Shown: piece by piece, positions 17,506 to 26,295 of the stretch
Numbering within the stretch: position 1 is the stretch's first letter
Layout of the letters: each line of letters begins with the position of its first letter
The notes under the pieces: model-generated
What the model saw: only the letters and a program-made list of their open reading frames with translations
Databases searched by the model: none
What the model was told of the DNA's origin: nothing
Made by a program: the position numbers and the translations under genes
Assembly (NCBI GenBank): GCA_024235735.1
Contig: JACKLU010000001.1
Span: 496,001-560,000 of the forward strand
Direction: 5' to 3'
DNA from: Burkholderiales bacterium
Lineage (GTDB): Bacteria > Pseudomonadota > Gammaproteobacteria > Burkholderiales > Nitrosomonadaceae
Length of the DNA: 64,000 bases

Positions 17506-18480
17506 TCAGGTTTTCCACATACGCGGAACTTCAGCTGCGCGCCCGAGCAAAGCCGGACGCAAAACACCCCAAAGCTTTAACATCACATCTCGTGCAACTT
17601 CACTGGAATTGCCCAAATAACGCGCCACAATCACGGATTTCACCTGCGAGACACCCAGTATTCCGGCGCCATTATCGACGTCAGCCATCTGATTGCGCAG
17701 CGCATTGATTAACTCGCTGGAATGCAATGAATCGTTCACGGCCAACAATGTAGCGCAGACAGTTTTATTCGCCAGAACATGCGAACTGCGCATCGCTTTG
17801 TCACCACCGAGTAAATTAAGCTGTTCGTACCAGATTAATTTATGGTCACGACGTATGCTGATTTTTTGCCTGATTCTTCCTGAATTAAACGATTCGCCAT
17901 GAGCAGTGCGGCCAAAACAAAAAATTTCGCAACCGACATAAGTTGCTTTTTTTTCCAGATTAACGTTTTGAACCAACTCAACTTGCGCATCGTCGAAAAA
18001 GATTGTTTCCTGCGGCAACCATTCCATTGCACCGCCTGTTTTTACGTCAAGCGTCACATTCTGATACGAAATGCGGCCATTGGACCGATACCATTTTGCG
18101 GCGCCCGGTGTTGTCACCTGCACATGAGCATCGGCTCCGACATGATTGGCGATTTCCAGTCTGTCGCCGCCAACCACGCCACCGGGTGGATGAACCAATA
18201 CAATATGACAAACCTCCGGGCCTTCGGGATAAAAAGGCTTTTGCACATAGAGTTGTCCGAAATGTTTACGTAAAGCCAGTCTGGATCTTCCAGCTTCTTT
18301 ATCGAACGTCAGAAAAATGCTCGCATCCGGCTTTATATCAGAGTTTGATTGTACTGATTTAAGCTGCATCCGTCTGGTTGTTTGCGCTTCGCTGACACTC
18401 GGTTGATTGCTACTGCTTATTTTGTCAATAACAGAAGCTCCCATCTCTGCAATGTGTTGAAAATCTGAATAAATGGACAT
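17506..18480 (-). CDS. ureD: Urease accessory protein UreD
   Basis: Scaffold that binds apo-urease and recruits UreF-UreG for nickel insertion. Motifs visible: HPPGGVVGGDRLEI (about residue 97), VTTPGAAKWYRS, and EWLPQETIFFDDA, all conserved in UreD/UreH. 324 residues, with ~50 residues of poorly conserved N-terminus before the core. The start has a weak ribosome site; the gene follows the porin by 65 bp and leads the ureDABC block. Confidence 0.93.
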   Translation of the reverse strand: MSIYSDFQHIAEMGASVIDKISSSNQPSVSEAQTTRRMQLKSVQSNSDIKPDASIFLTFDKEAGRSRLALRKHFGQLYVQKPFYPEGPEVCHIVLVHPPGGVVGGDRLEIANHVGADAHVQVTTPGAAKWYRSNGRISYQNVTLDVKTGGAMEWLPQETIFFDDAQVELVQNVNLEKKATYVGCEIFCFGRTAHGESFNSGRIRQKISIRRDHKLIWYEQLNLLGGDKAMRSSHVLANKTVCATLLAVNDSLHSSELINALRNQMADVDNGAGILGVSQVKSVIVARYLGNSSEVARDVMLKLWGVLRPALLGRAAEVPRMWKT

Positions 18481-18545
18481 TTTTCATCGGTTGTTAATGC
18501 ATAAGTTTTCATGCCGCTTTTTATGCGGTTCAATTTTTTCGATAA

Positions 18546-20033
18546 CTAAATTTGTATTTGGAATGACAATTTAAAAACATTGACCTTTTCCCCAAAGGCA
18601 TCCGGCGCGTAGTTCAAACCTTTCGTAAACAGGTCGCCATATTGATAATAGGCGGAAACCCGGGCATTGAAGCCATCAATAATATAATTCACCCCCCCTT
18701 CAATCTCTTCGCGGTTACTGCTGTTATCCGGCTGTACGCTGGTAAATCTGCCGTATGGCTGAAATTGACCAATTCCAATTCTGGTCGGAATTAAATAAAG
18801 TCCGGTAACCGTCCAGGACTGTCCATCAAAAATGCAGAAACAACCCTCGTTTAAAAATGCGGCCCTGTTATAGTCTGCATAAAATTTCTTATACTCACCA
18901 TTAAACGTAAGAACACCCAGATTATCAGGGAGCACTTTCTCGAATACTGCGTCCGTCACCCAACCAAAAAAATCGCTGCTGTGCTGAAGTGAACCAGCGC
19001 CATTCTTTTGATAGGAAAAACCGAATGCAAGCGCGAGAATATCACCGGCTTTACCGTAGTAAGTTTGGCTTGTGTAATAGCCGGGATTTTGCTCGGGATT
19101 TAAAAAGTTGTAAGTCAGGCGACCCGCCCACATGACATTGTCTGTCTGATTGGGGCCAATATTATTTTTGGAGCTCAATCCCCGGTAAATACCACCCGCA
19201 TAGCTCAGCGTGCCTGGGACAAAGCCGGGCTCCAGACTACCCCAGAAGGTAGCGCCGTCATCACGACCGTAACGGCCGGCTCCACCTGCGCCGAAATGCG
19301 TACTGAAGTCACTGGAGAAAAAAGGCGTTTTAAAAGGATCATGCGTCGCCTGGAAGAAGGGACCGCTCAATTCGCCACGTTCTGTCGGGACCAGCATACG
19401 CCCCCCCCAGATATTGAAATAACGGTTATATTCAAACTTGCCAACCGCATCCAGTACTGTGAAAAGGATTTTTGGATTGTCACCTTTATCGGTGTTGTTA
19501 CACCAGAAACATTCCGTATTGAATTCAAACTTGATATAGCGATGGATCTGACCATTCACATAGATACGGGCATTGTCATTGCTGTACCGATCTCGATAAT
19601 TGTTTTGAGCATTTTGCGCCCACACACCGGAACCTCGATAACCGGCGCCAATAGTCAGCCAACGGTAATCATCATATTCCATTCGGAATTTATATTTGTC
19701 AAATCCGACTTTTACATCACCTATCCGAGTATGATTGTTCTGAAAATTATTACCATTCAACCACCAATTCTGCTTTTCCCTGTCGCCTACGCCGCCTGTT
19801 TCGTCATGGCCCGGCGTGGCTTTAAAGCCATTATTACCGGAAGCTTCGGCATAAACAAATGGTGAACAAACCGCTCCCGTAAATATTACTACCGTGGATA
19901 AAACTAGACTTCCAAGCAATTCCTTATAATGCTTTAACAAGCCGCCAAGATACTGCTGCCGCCATTGCTCTCTCTTCGACCAGCACTTGTTAATACCGGA
20001 CGCCGGGGACATCCGTAAAAAAATAAACTTCAT
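18546..20033 (-). CDS. Putative outer-membrane porin linked to urease
   Basis: A 495-residue protein with an unusually long N-terminal region: the hydrophobic signal segment is at residues ~40-62 (ending PFVYA), after ~38 charged residues. GGGAG lies in front of the ATG, so that start seems real. The mature part is rich in Tyr, Trp, Gly and Asn with alternating strands and ends LSFQIQI, as in 16- to 18-strand porins of the phosphate-selective-porin-like type. It is the first gene of the urease operon (65 bp before ureD), so it may be the outer-membrane route for urea; substrate is inference. Confidence 0.7.
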   Translation of the reverse strand: MKFIFLRMSPASGINKCWSKREQWRQQYLGGLLKHYKELLGSLVLSTVVIFTGAVCSPFVYAEASGNNGFKATPGHDETGGVGDREKQNWWLNGNNFQNNHTRIGDVKVGFDKYKFRMEYDDYRWLTIGAGYRGSGVWAQNAQNNYRDRYSNDNARIYVNGQIHRYIKFEFNTECFWCNNTDKGDNPKILFTVLDAVGKFEYNRYFNIWGGRMLVPTERGELSGPFFQATHDPFKTPFFSSDFSTHFGAGGAGRYGRDDGATFWGSLEPGFVPGTLSYAGGIYRGLSSKNNIGPNQTDNVMWAGRLTYNFLNPEQNPGYYTSQTYYGKAGDILALAFGFSYQKNGAGSLQHSSDFFGWVTDAVFEKVLPDNLGVLTFNGEYKKFYADYNRAAFLNEGCFCIFDGQSWTVTGLYLIPTRIGIGQFQPYGRFTSVQPDNSSNREEIEGGVNYIIDGFNARVSAYYQYGDLFTKGLNYAPDAFGEKVNVFKLSFQIQI

Positions 20034-20243
20034 TCGCTATCTCCCTTTCCATAACAACAGATAACTCGCAGTAAGTTGATCATTTGAATAAATCAAACCA
20101 GTCACATTCAAGTAAACTTTTTGCCTTGCACAACAATCAAACTGAACATTTCTCTATAGCTACAATTCTCTTACAAATCGGCCACTATTAATACAGCATA
20201 CTCGGCAGCTGAAAATATTAAGTCAACTAGCAATCTTCTGTCA

Positions 20244-20353
20244 TTAGGGAATCTTTTGTTTTCTGCTCAGGAAAATCATGATTTCCAGTTCAGGAAAATC
20301 GTGATTTTTTAATCAGGGAAACCTTTATTTTTTTCTAAGGTAAAGTATTAGAC
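20244..20353. repeat. Array of 23-bp direct repeats in the divergent urease/uspA promoter region
   Basis: Copies begin at 20244, 20267, 20290 and 20313, with a weaker fifth at 20336, at exact 23-bp spacing. The two best read TCAGGAAAATCATGATTT and TCAGGAAAATCGTGATTT; the others keep T-N-AGG-N-A-A and the T-rich end. The array lies in the 638-bp gap (20034-20671) between the porin-urease operon and uspA-ureE. Spacing of about two helical turns suggests a row of sites for one DNA-binding protein. The rest of the gap is AT-rich with no gene I can support. Confidence 0.72.
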
Positions 20354-20671
20354 ACCACCTTCAATGTCAAATAAATACTGACGATTCAGCTGAAATATTC
20401 CAATCCTGAAAATTTGAAAGATAAAAAAATCAAATTTATAGACACTTGAGGTGCTATCCGAAAGTATTGACAGTTTTATATGAGTTGAAGTCTACTAGCA
20501 CCGGATTTAGTAATCTGATACCAGAGAATGTCACATGTCAGCACAGCATCCTTCAGGTTTCCAAACAGAGAAAACCAGAACAGGTGTGTATGTATCATCT
20601 ATCAACGTCATCAGGGATTTCAAGCAGAAATCATTAAATATTTTCAATAAATCGAAGAGGATCTGCTCAAT

Positions 20672-21121
20672 ATGGATTCTAAAAAACTATTAGTTACTAC
20701 GGATTTCTCCGATGCGTCATTTGCCGCAGTTGCTCATGCAGCAAAAGCGGAAGAAAATCAAATTACGCTTTTAAGTATTCTTCAAACTGGCGATGTACCA
20801 CCCGGTTTGTTACAACAAATGCCCAATCCGGGTGCTATCCAGGAATATCGCGAGAAAGTTTTAGAACAAACGCGAGACAAGCTCAACGCTGTCGCCAGTC
20901 AGTATTTTACCAATGCGAATGTTCATACCGATGTTGTTGTATGCGAAGAAGATGTTGCAGCTGAAATATGCAAATATGCTGAAAATAATGCTATCGATAC
21001 CATCGTCATGTCTGGCCAGGGTAGAGGTGCGCTGGGTAGCTTTTTTATTGGCAGTACTGTACAAAAAGTTTTAAGAATGACCAGAATTCCGGTTCTGGTC
21101 ATTCCAAAAACGACTGGATGA
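20672..21121 (+). CDS. Universal stress protein, UspA family
   Basis: A 149-residue single Usp domain. It has the ATP-binding G-x2-G-x9-G-[ST] motif as GQGRGALGSFFIGSTVQKV near the C-terminus and starts KKLLVTTDFSDAS. Cytoplasmic, stress-linked, usually a dimer. It heads the plus-strand arm and is followed by ureE after 110 bp. Its role next to metal genes is unknown. GAGGA about 10 bp before the ATG supports the start. Confidence 0.92.
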   Translation: MDSKKLLVTTDFSDASFAAVAHAAKAEENQITLLSILQTGDVPPGLLQQMPNPGAIQEYREKVLEQTRDKLNAVASQYFTNANVHTDVVVCEEDVAAEICKYAENNAIDTIVMSGQGRGALGSFFIGSTVQKVLRMTRIPVLVIPKTTG

Positions 21122-21231
21122 TGAAATAAAATAAACAGCCTGTTCAAGCTCGAAAAGTATCTTTCAGCAAAAAAACAATATTCGGGCAAAATAAAAAATA
21201 GTTATCCACAGAATCAGATAAAGGAATATCA

Positions 21232-21783
21232 ATGCTTATATTGAATGCGAAAGTATCGCACACCGGCCCAATCTACGCGCAATTGGTTCTACCCTATGAG
21301 TTGCGTGTTAACAGCCGTCTGCGAACTGCATTGGCCTCAGGCGAGGAAGTCGCCATTCTTACGCAACGTGGCACAGTTTTGCGTCATAACGACTTGCTGA
21401 GCAGTGACGACGGCAAAATCGTTCAAATTATATCCGCTGATGAACCGACTTATCGTATTACATGCAATTCGGCACATGACCTGCTGCGCTGTGCTTTTCA
21501 TTTAGGCAATCGTCATACCGTTACGCAGGTAGCGGATGGTTATCTGCGAATTTATCAGGATAGTGTACTGAAGGAAATGCTCGAAGGACTCGGCGCAACA
21601 GTCATTGAAGAAACAGCGCAATTCGAACCGGAGTCAGGTGCCTACAGTACAGGCGAACATCATCACGACGGACACGCTCATGACCATGATCATGGTCACC
21701 ATCATGGTCATAGTCACGGTCCGTTAGCACCGATTCCAACACGCCAGAAGATTCACCGCGCAACCGACGCTCAATCGTCCTGA
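21232..21783 (+). CDS. ureE: Urease accessory nickel metallochaperone UreE, displaced from the operon
   Basis: A 183-residue UreE. The N-terminal peptide-binding domain shows LPYELRVNSRLRTALASG and TQRGTVLRHNDLL; the metal-binding domain includes CAFHLGNRH, with the conserved interface His. The tail has a dense His run around residues 143-163 (GEHHHDGHAHDHDH followed by GHHHGHSHG) for nickel storage. It lies 3.3 kb upstream of the urease operon start on the opposite strand, between uspA and a metal ABC importer; the usual slot between ureC and ureF is empty. GGA precedes the ATG. Confidence 0.93.
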   Translation: MLILNAKVSHTGPIYAQLVLPYELRVNSRLRTALASGEEVAILTQRGTVLRHNDLLSSDDGKIVQIISADEPTYRITCNSAHDLLRCAFHLGNRHTVTQVADGYLRIYQDSVLKEMLEGLGATVIEETAQFEPESGAYSTGEHHHDGHAHDHDHGHHHGHSHGPLAPIPTRQKIHRATDAQSS

Positions 21784-21800
21784 GGCACTCGACACACCCC

Positions 21801-22763
21801 ATGAATAAGCCATTACTGCGTCAGCTGATCTTTATTACAGCACTGTGCCTGTTTCTGAATCCAGCACAAGCCGGAAAGACGAACAAAAAACCGCATGTTG
21901 TCACCACTGTACCGCCAATCACCAATATTGTAGAAAACGTGGGCGGTTCATTGATTACGGTAACCGGCATTGTTCCGAATGGAATGGATTCGCACACATT
22001 CGAACCTGTTCCGACGGATGCAAAAACGCTGGCTGACGCGGATATCATCATTGTAAACGGCTTGAATCTCGAGGTGCCGACAATCAAGCTGGCCGAGAAG
22101 GTAAAAAAAACCGACACACCAATTGTGCAACTGGCAAACGAAACATTGCCCGAGGAAGAGTGGCAATATGATTTCAGTTTTCCTAAGGAACATGGCAATC
22201 CAAACCCGCACCTTTGGCCCAATATTGCACTGACAATACGCTATGCGGAACTCATTCGCGACCGGTTGGCTGAATATGATCCCCATCAAGCGGACTTATA
22301 TGCAGCCAATGCTTCGACGTATATCACCAAACTCACTCGCCTTGATAAAGCGATTTTTGCGTGTGTCGAAACCATTCCTGAAAATAATCGCAAGCTGGTG
22401 ACTTATCATGACTCGTTTGCCTATTTTGCACCACGCTATGGAATGGAAGTTATCGCGGCTATACAGCCGGCAAGTTTCACTGAACCCGGCCCGCGTGATA
22501 TTGTTCATATCATTGAGCAAATTAAACGTGAAAAAATTCTGGCGATTTTTGGATCGGAAGTCTTTCCCAGCAAAATCATGGAACAAATCGCCCGTGAGTC
22601 AGGCGCCGCCTTTATAGATGAGCTCTCAGATGATGAATTGCCTGAAAAACCCAACCATTCATTTATCGGCATGATGGTTAACAATATCAAAATTATTACT
22701 GAGGCATTAGGCGGCAATCCAGCCTGTGCCAGTCATATCGATACCAGTAACCTGATTGATTAG
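21801..22763 (+). CDS. Metal ABC transporter substrate-binding protein (ZnuA/TroA class)
   Basis: A 320-residue cluster 9 periplasmic metal receptor. Signal peptide to about residue 24 (AQAGK). Candidate metal ligands: His of MDSHTFEP (about 71), His of NPHLW (about 143), His of TYHDSFAYFAPRYG (about 207), and Asp/Glu of ELSDDELP (about 280). There is no His-rich loop, which is more typical of Zn types. Metal could be Zn, Mn or, given ureE immediately upstream (17 bp), Ni; the sequence alone does not decide. Confidence 0.88.
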   Translation: MNKPLLRQLIFITALCLFLNPAQAGKTNKKPHVVTTVPPITNIVENVGGSLITVTGIVPNGMDSHTFEPVPTDAKTLADADIIIVNGLNLEVPTIKLAEKVKKTDTPIVQLANETLPEEEWQYDFSFPKEHGNPNPHLWPNIALTIRYAELIRDRLAEYDPHQADLYAANASTYITKLTRLDKAIFACVETIPENNRKLVTYHDSFAYFAPRYGMEVIAAIQPASFTEPGPRDIVHIIEQIKREKILAIFGSEVFPSKIMEQIARESGAAFIDELSDDELPEKPNHSFIGMMVNNIKIITEALGGNPACASHIDTSNLID

Positions 22764-22771
22764 TTCGCAGG

Positions 22772-23557
22772 ATGAACCCTGCCATTCAACTGATTGATGT
22801 AACCACCAGTTATGAAAATAATGTTGTTTTCACGCGTTTATCGCTTCAGATAGAAGTGGGCCAATTCGTCGGCATCGTCGGCCCGACTGGTTGCGGAAAA
22901 ACAACATTGCTTAAAACGATTCTTGGCGCACAAAAAGTGTTTTGTGGGCAGGTACTGTTGAACGGCCAGCCGGTTGATCGAACTCATAACAAAAAAATCG
23001 GCTATATCCCACAACTGGAAAGTGTTGACTGGAGTTTTCCGGTTACCGTTGGAGATGTGATTATGATGGGTCTCTATACCGGCAAACGCCTCTTGCCATG
23101 GCAAAGCAGAGAGGAACGCGAGCGTGTTGAGGACCTGGCCGGAAAATTAGGAATTTACAACTGCCTGCGCCAGCATATCGCGCATACATCCGGCGGACAA
23201 CGTCAGCGCGCGTTTCTTGCGCGTGCTTTAATTAGCAACCCGAGTCTTCTGGTGCTTGACGAACCAACTTCCGGCGTGGATATTAAAACACAGCACGAGG
23301 TTCTCCATTTGCTGGGTGATATTAACAGCCAAGGCATGACCATCGTATTGACAACACATGATTTAAATGCTGTCGCCTCTCATCTGCCTTGGGTCATTTG
23401 TTTTAACAACGGCATCGTTGCCGAAGGCAGGCCGCGTGATATTTTTACCAACGCCATTCTCACCGAAACCTATGGCAGTGACATTATCATTATTAAACAC
23501 GGGGACTACCATCTGATCGCCAACAGCACGCCTTTAAAGTTCAAGCACAATACGTAA
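22772..23557 (+). CDS. Metal ABC transporter ATP-binding protein
   Basis: A 261-residue ATPase: Walker A GPTGCGKTT (about residue 33), signature TSGGQRQRAFLARAL, Walker B LLVLDEPTSGVD and H-loop TTHDLNAV. The VDIKTQHEV continuation is typical of ZnuC/MntB-type ATPases. It starts 8 bp after the binding protein and is followed by the permease after 8 bp, so the three form a tight operon. Confidence 0.93.
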   Translation: MNPAIQLIDVTTSYENNVVFTRLSLQIEVGQFVGIVGPTGCGKTTLLKTILGAQKVFCGQVLLNGQPVDRTHNKKIGYIPQLESVDWSFPVTVGDVIMMGLYTGKRLLPWQSREERERVEDLAGKLGIYNCLRQHIAHTSGGQRQRAFLARALISNPSLLVLDEPTSGVDIKTQHEVLHLLGDINSQGMTIVLTTHDLNAVASHLPWVICFNNGIVAEGRPRDIFTNAILTETYGSDIIIIKHGDYHLIANSTPLKFKHNT

Positions 23558-23565
23558 CGCCAGCA

Positions 23566-24486
23566 ATGCAAATTATTCTGGAACCGCTTCATTATGAATT
23601 TTTCCGGCATGGTTTAATTGCTGCCATTCTCGTCGGTGCTTTGTGTGGATTGATCGGAGTCCATGTAGTGCTGCGTGGCATGAGCTATGTCGGACATGGT
23701 TTGTCTCATGCTGCATTTGGCGGCGCTGTCATTGGATTCGTGCTCAACTTCAATTTTTACATTGGCGCCGGCATCATGGGGCTACTTGCCGCACTATTGA
23801 TTAATCAACTGACAAAAAACAAAAAAATTAAATCAGATGCTGCTATCGGCATTGTCACAACCGCCATTTTCGCGCTTGGCGTGGCGGTCATCAGCCAGCA
23901 ACGAAATTTAAACAGAAGTCTCGAATCCGCATTATTTGGCAATATCCTGGGCATAACGAACACCGATTTATTGATCATTGGAGTGGTTACAGCGATCACA
24001 ATGAGCATCATGTTTCTGTCATACCGATCGTTGCTGTTTGCAACTTTTGATCAGGAAACGGCGCAAATTTTCGGTCTAAAAACGGAAGTCTTGCAGTTAT
24101 TATTTGCAGTACTGCTCACACTGTCCGTCATAGTCGCCATGAACATCGTTGGTGTAACGATGATCGCAGCAGCATTAATTATGCCCGCAATGACGGCGCG
24201 TATGATGACCGATCGTTTCAGTCTGATGCAGTTATATTCTATTGCAATCGGTATCGTGATTGGTGCCGGCGGCATGTATCTAAGTTATTTTTTTAATGTT
24301 GCCTCTGGCGCCACAATCGTTTTGTTCGGTGCTGTCATATTTTGCCTTTCTGTAATGATCAGACATATTCGGGAAAAAATCACTTTGCAAGCAAATTTAC
24401 ATCGCCACGGCAACCTGATTCATTCTCATCCGATCAACAACAAAAATCACAATCACACCAATGAGATTAAAAATGAAAGCAAGTAA
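23566..24486 (+). CDS. Metal ABC transporter permease with His-rich tail
   Basis: A 306-residue ABC-3 family permease with eight to nine hydrophobic helices; motifs include RGMSYVGHGLSHAAFGGAV and MNIVGVTMIAAALIMPA. The C-terminus after the last helix is unusual: HRHGNLIHSHPINNKNHNH, several histidines that could bind the transported metal on the cytoplasmic side. Last gene of the uspA-ureE-ABC arm, converging with a response regulator 52 bp away. Confidence 0.92.
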   Translation: MQIILEPLHYEFFRHGLIAAILVGALCGLIGVHVVLRGMSYVGHGLSHAAFGGAVIGFVLNFNFYIGAGIMGLLAALLINQLTKNKKIKSDAAIGIVTTAIFALGVAVISQQRNLNRSLESALFGNILGITNTDLLIIGVVTAITMSIMFLSYRSLLFATFDQETAQIFGLKTEVLQLLFAVLLTLSVIVAMNIVGVTMIAAALIMPAMTARMMTDRFSLMQLYSIAIGIVIGAGGMYLSYFFNVASGATIVLFGAVIFCLSVMIRHIREKITLQANLHRHGNLIHSHPINNKNHNHTNEIKNESK

Positions 24487-24538
24487 ACAAATTGTCAAAC
24501 CATAAACACTACAATCCACAGCCATTACGCTAATGAAT

Positions 24539-25195
24539 CTATTGCTGCCCACTGACCCATCGCGTTGCATAACGAATCAATTCAGTACTGTCTTTCAAAT
24601 TCAATTTGGAACGAATATTTGAACGATGCGTCTCAATTGTTTTTACGCTTCGCTGAAGTAATCTGGCAATTTCCTGACTGTTGTGCCCCTGACCTATTAA
24701 ATTCAGCACGCCTAATTCACTCGGTGTTAACGTATTGATCAACTGTTCAGTGTCAGAGCGCTTTATTGTTATTTTATTCAATAGCTTCACATACATTTTC
24801 TTGCTCAGAAAAATGTTGCCCTTGAGCACCTCACGAATAGCTTTAACCAACACTTCTCCGGACTCCTGCTTCATGACGTAGCCACGTGCTCCCGCCTGCA
24901 AGGCGCGCTCAGCATAAATTTCTTCGTCATTCATGGAAACAAAAAGTACGGGCAGTGCAGGATACAATGATTGTATGTCTTTTATTATCTCAAAACCCGA
25001 CACTGTTCTGAAGGTTACAGCTAACAACACGATATCCACATGACTGTTTTGTTTTAATGCTGCCATCGCCTCACAACCATCTTTAGCTTCAGCACATACT
25101 TTCATATCAGGCTCCACGTTGATGAGTATCGCGATGCTTTGCCGCATCATGGCATGACCGTCCACCAGCATTACTTGCGCTTTTGAGGTTGGCAT
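24539..25195 (-). CDS. NarL/LuxR-type regulator with degenerate receiver domain
   Basis: A 218-residue protein of receiver plus LuxR-type HTH (residues ~150-210; QGHNSQEIARLLQRSVKTIETH). In the paralogue at 25621-26295 the acidic pair is VDDHAMM and the phosphoacceptor is in VLLDITLKT; here they read VDGHAMM and VLLAVTFRT. Both a pocket Asp and the phosphoacceptor Asp are therefore replaced (by Gly and Ala), while the receiver Lys (GYVMKQES) remains. It should not be phosphorylated normally. No histidine kinase is adjacent. Confidence 0.9.
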   Translation of the reverse strand: MPTSKAQVMLVDGHAMMRQSIAILINVEPDMKVCAEAKDGCEAMAALKQNSHVDIVLLAVTFRTVSGFEIIKDIQSLYPALPVLFVSMNDEEIYAERALQAGARGYVMKQESGEVLVKAIREVLKGNIFLSKKMYVKLLNKITIKRSDTEQLINTLTPSELGVLNLIGQGHNSQEIARLLQRSVKTIETHRSNIRSKLNLKDSTELIRYATRWVSGQQ

Positions 25196-25223
25196 AAATT
25201 AATCAATTATTAGTCTATTTATT

Positions 25224-25430
25224 CTAAATATACTCCAGCAATATCCGGTACAAGACGGCAGCAGCATGAGGAGGCAAACATAAATCAGGATTGGCCAGAA
25301 TTATCTCCTTCAATACTAATTCCATCTGTATCCGATGTCCATTTGACAGCGCCAGTTTGGACAAGCCTGAAAACTCACTGAACTGCTTTGTTAAGACAAA
25401 ACCATATCCGGCAGCGATAATTCTCAGTTT
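25224..25430 (-). other. 68-codon open stretch in front of the degenerate regulator, nature unclear
   Basis: In the 425-bp gap 25196-25620 the minus strand is open for 68 codons, ending with a stop at 25224-25226, just before the regulator gene. It ends LPPHAAAVLYRILLEYI; an in-frame ATG would give only ~33 residues. There is no clear ribosome site. I do not recognise it. It may be a small gene or the remnant of a deleted partner. The rest of the gap has nothing I can support. Confidence 0.2.
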
Positions 25431-25620
25431 TTATCCGCCTGTACGATAATCAATAACACCTGATTAGTAAAGAAAACTCATGGACTCCGGAAAAATCTTC
25501 AAAAAACATCCCGGACAAACAACAAGAAAACAGTAAACGTCTTGGAAAAACTTGATTTTCCCATCGGCTGGATACGTGCCTGAATGAACCGGAATGATTT
25601 AGTCGATTAACGAAAAACTG

Positions 25621-26295
25621 CTAAGACATCGCTTTTCTCAGCTCAGCCAAATTCCATTGCGATGCATAACGAATCAAGTCAGCACCATCCCTTAAATTTA
25701 ACTTGGTGCGAATATTAAATCGATGTGTTTCAATTGTATTAACACTCCGGTTTAGCAGTTTAGCAATTTCCTGACTGCTATGCCCGGCGCCGATCAAATG
25801 AAGAACTTCAAACTCACTGACAGTCAGTGTACTAATTAATTGCTCGGGTTCAGTATATCCAGCTGAAATTTTTCTCAGCAGTTTGGCATGCATTCTTTTG
25901 CTCAGATAAATATTACCTTTTAGCACTTCGCGAATCGCAGTTAACAATACAGTACCTGTTTCCTGCTTTGAAACATACCCGCGTCCGCCAACCTGCAAGG
26001 CTCGTTCAGCATAAACTTCTTCATCATGCATTGAAACAAAAAGTACAGGTAATGCCGGTTTCAGAAGATGCATACCCTTAATGACTTCGAAGCCAGGGAT
26101 AGTTTTGAGTGTTATATCAAGCAGAACGATATCCACGCGTCGTCCATTTTTTTTCAGCTGGGCTAAAGCTTCACCGCCGTCACCGGCTTCAGCACACACT
26201 TGCATGTCAGGTTCCTTGTTAACAAGTAATGTAATGCCATGACGCATCATAGCATGATCATCCACCAGCATTACTTGTGTTTTTTGATTTGACAT
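25621..26295 (-). CDS. NarL/LuxR-type response regulator
   Basis: A 224-residue response regulator: receiver domain (residues 1-125) with acidic pair VDDHAMMR, phosphoacceptor Asp in VLLDITLKTIPGFE (about 57), and Lys in GYVSKQETG; LuxR-type HTH at ~155-215 (GAGHSSQEIAKLLNRSVNTIETH). All catalytic residues are intact, unlike its paralogue 425 bp downstream. It is an orphan with no kinase nearby, so the signal is unknown. Confidence 0.93.
   Translation of the reverse strand: MSNQKTQVMLVDDHAMMRHGITLLVNKEPDMQVCAEAGDGGEALAQLKKNGRRVDIVLLDITLKTIPGFEVIKGMHLLKPALPVLFVSMHDEEVYAERALQVGGRGYVSKQETGTVLLTAIREVLKGNIYLSKRMHAKLLRKISAGYTEPEQLISTLTVSEFEVLHLIGAGHSSQEIAKLLNRSVNTIETHRFNIRTKLNLRDGADLIRYASQWNLAELRKAMS

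Noticed and set aside
20440..20640. Short plus-strand frame upstream of uspA
   Set aside because: 63 codons without a ribosome site or recognisable family, within an AT-rich regulatory region.
21202..21216. Single TTATCCACA before ureE as an origin signal
   Set aside because: It is an isolated box without partners; one site is expected by chance and is not comparable with the cluster at 51.0 kb.
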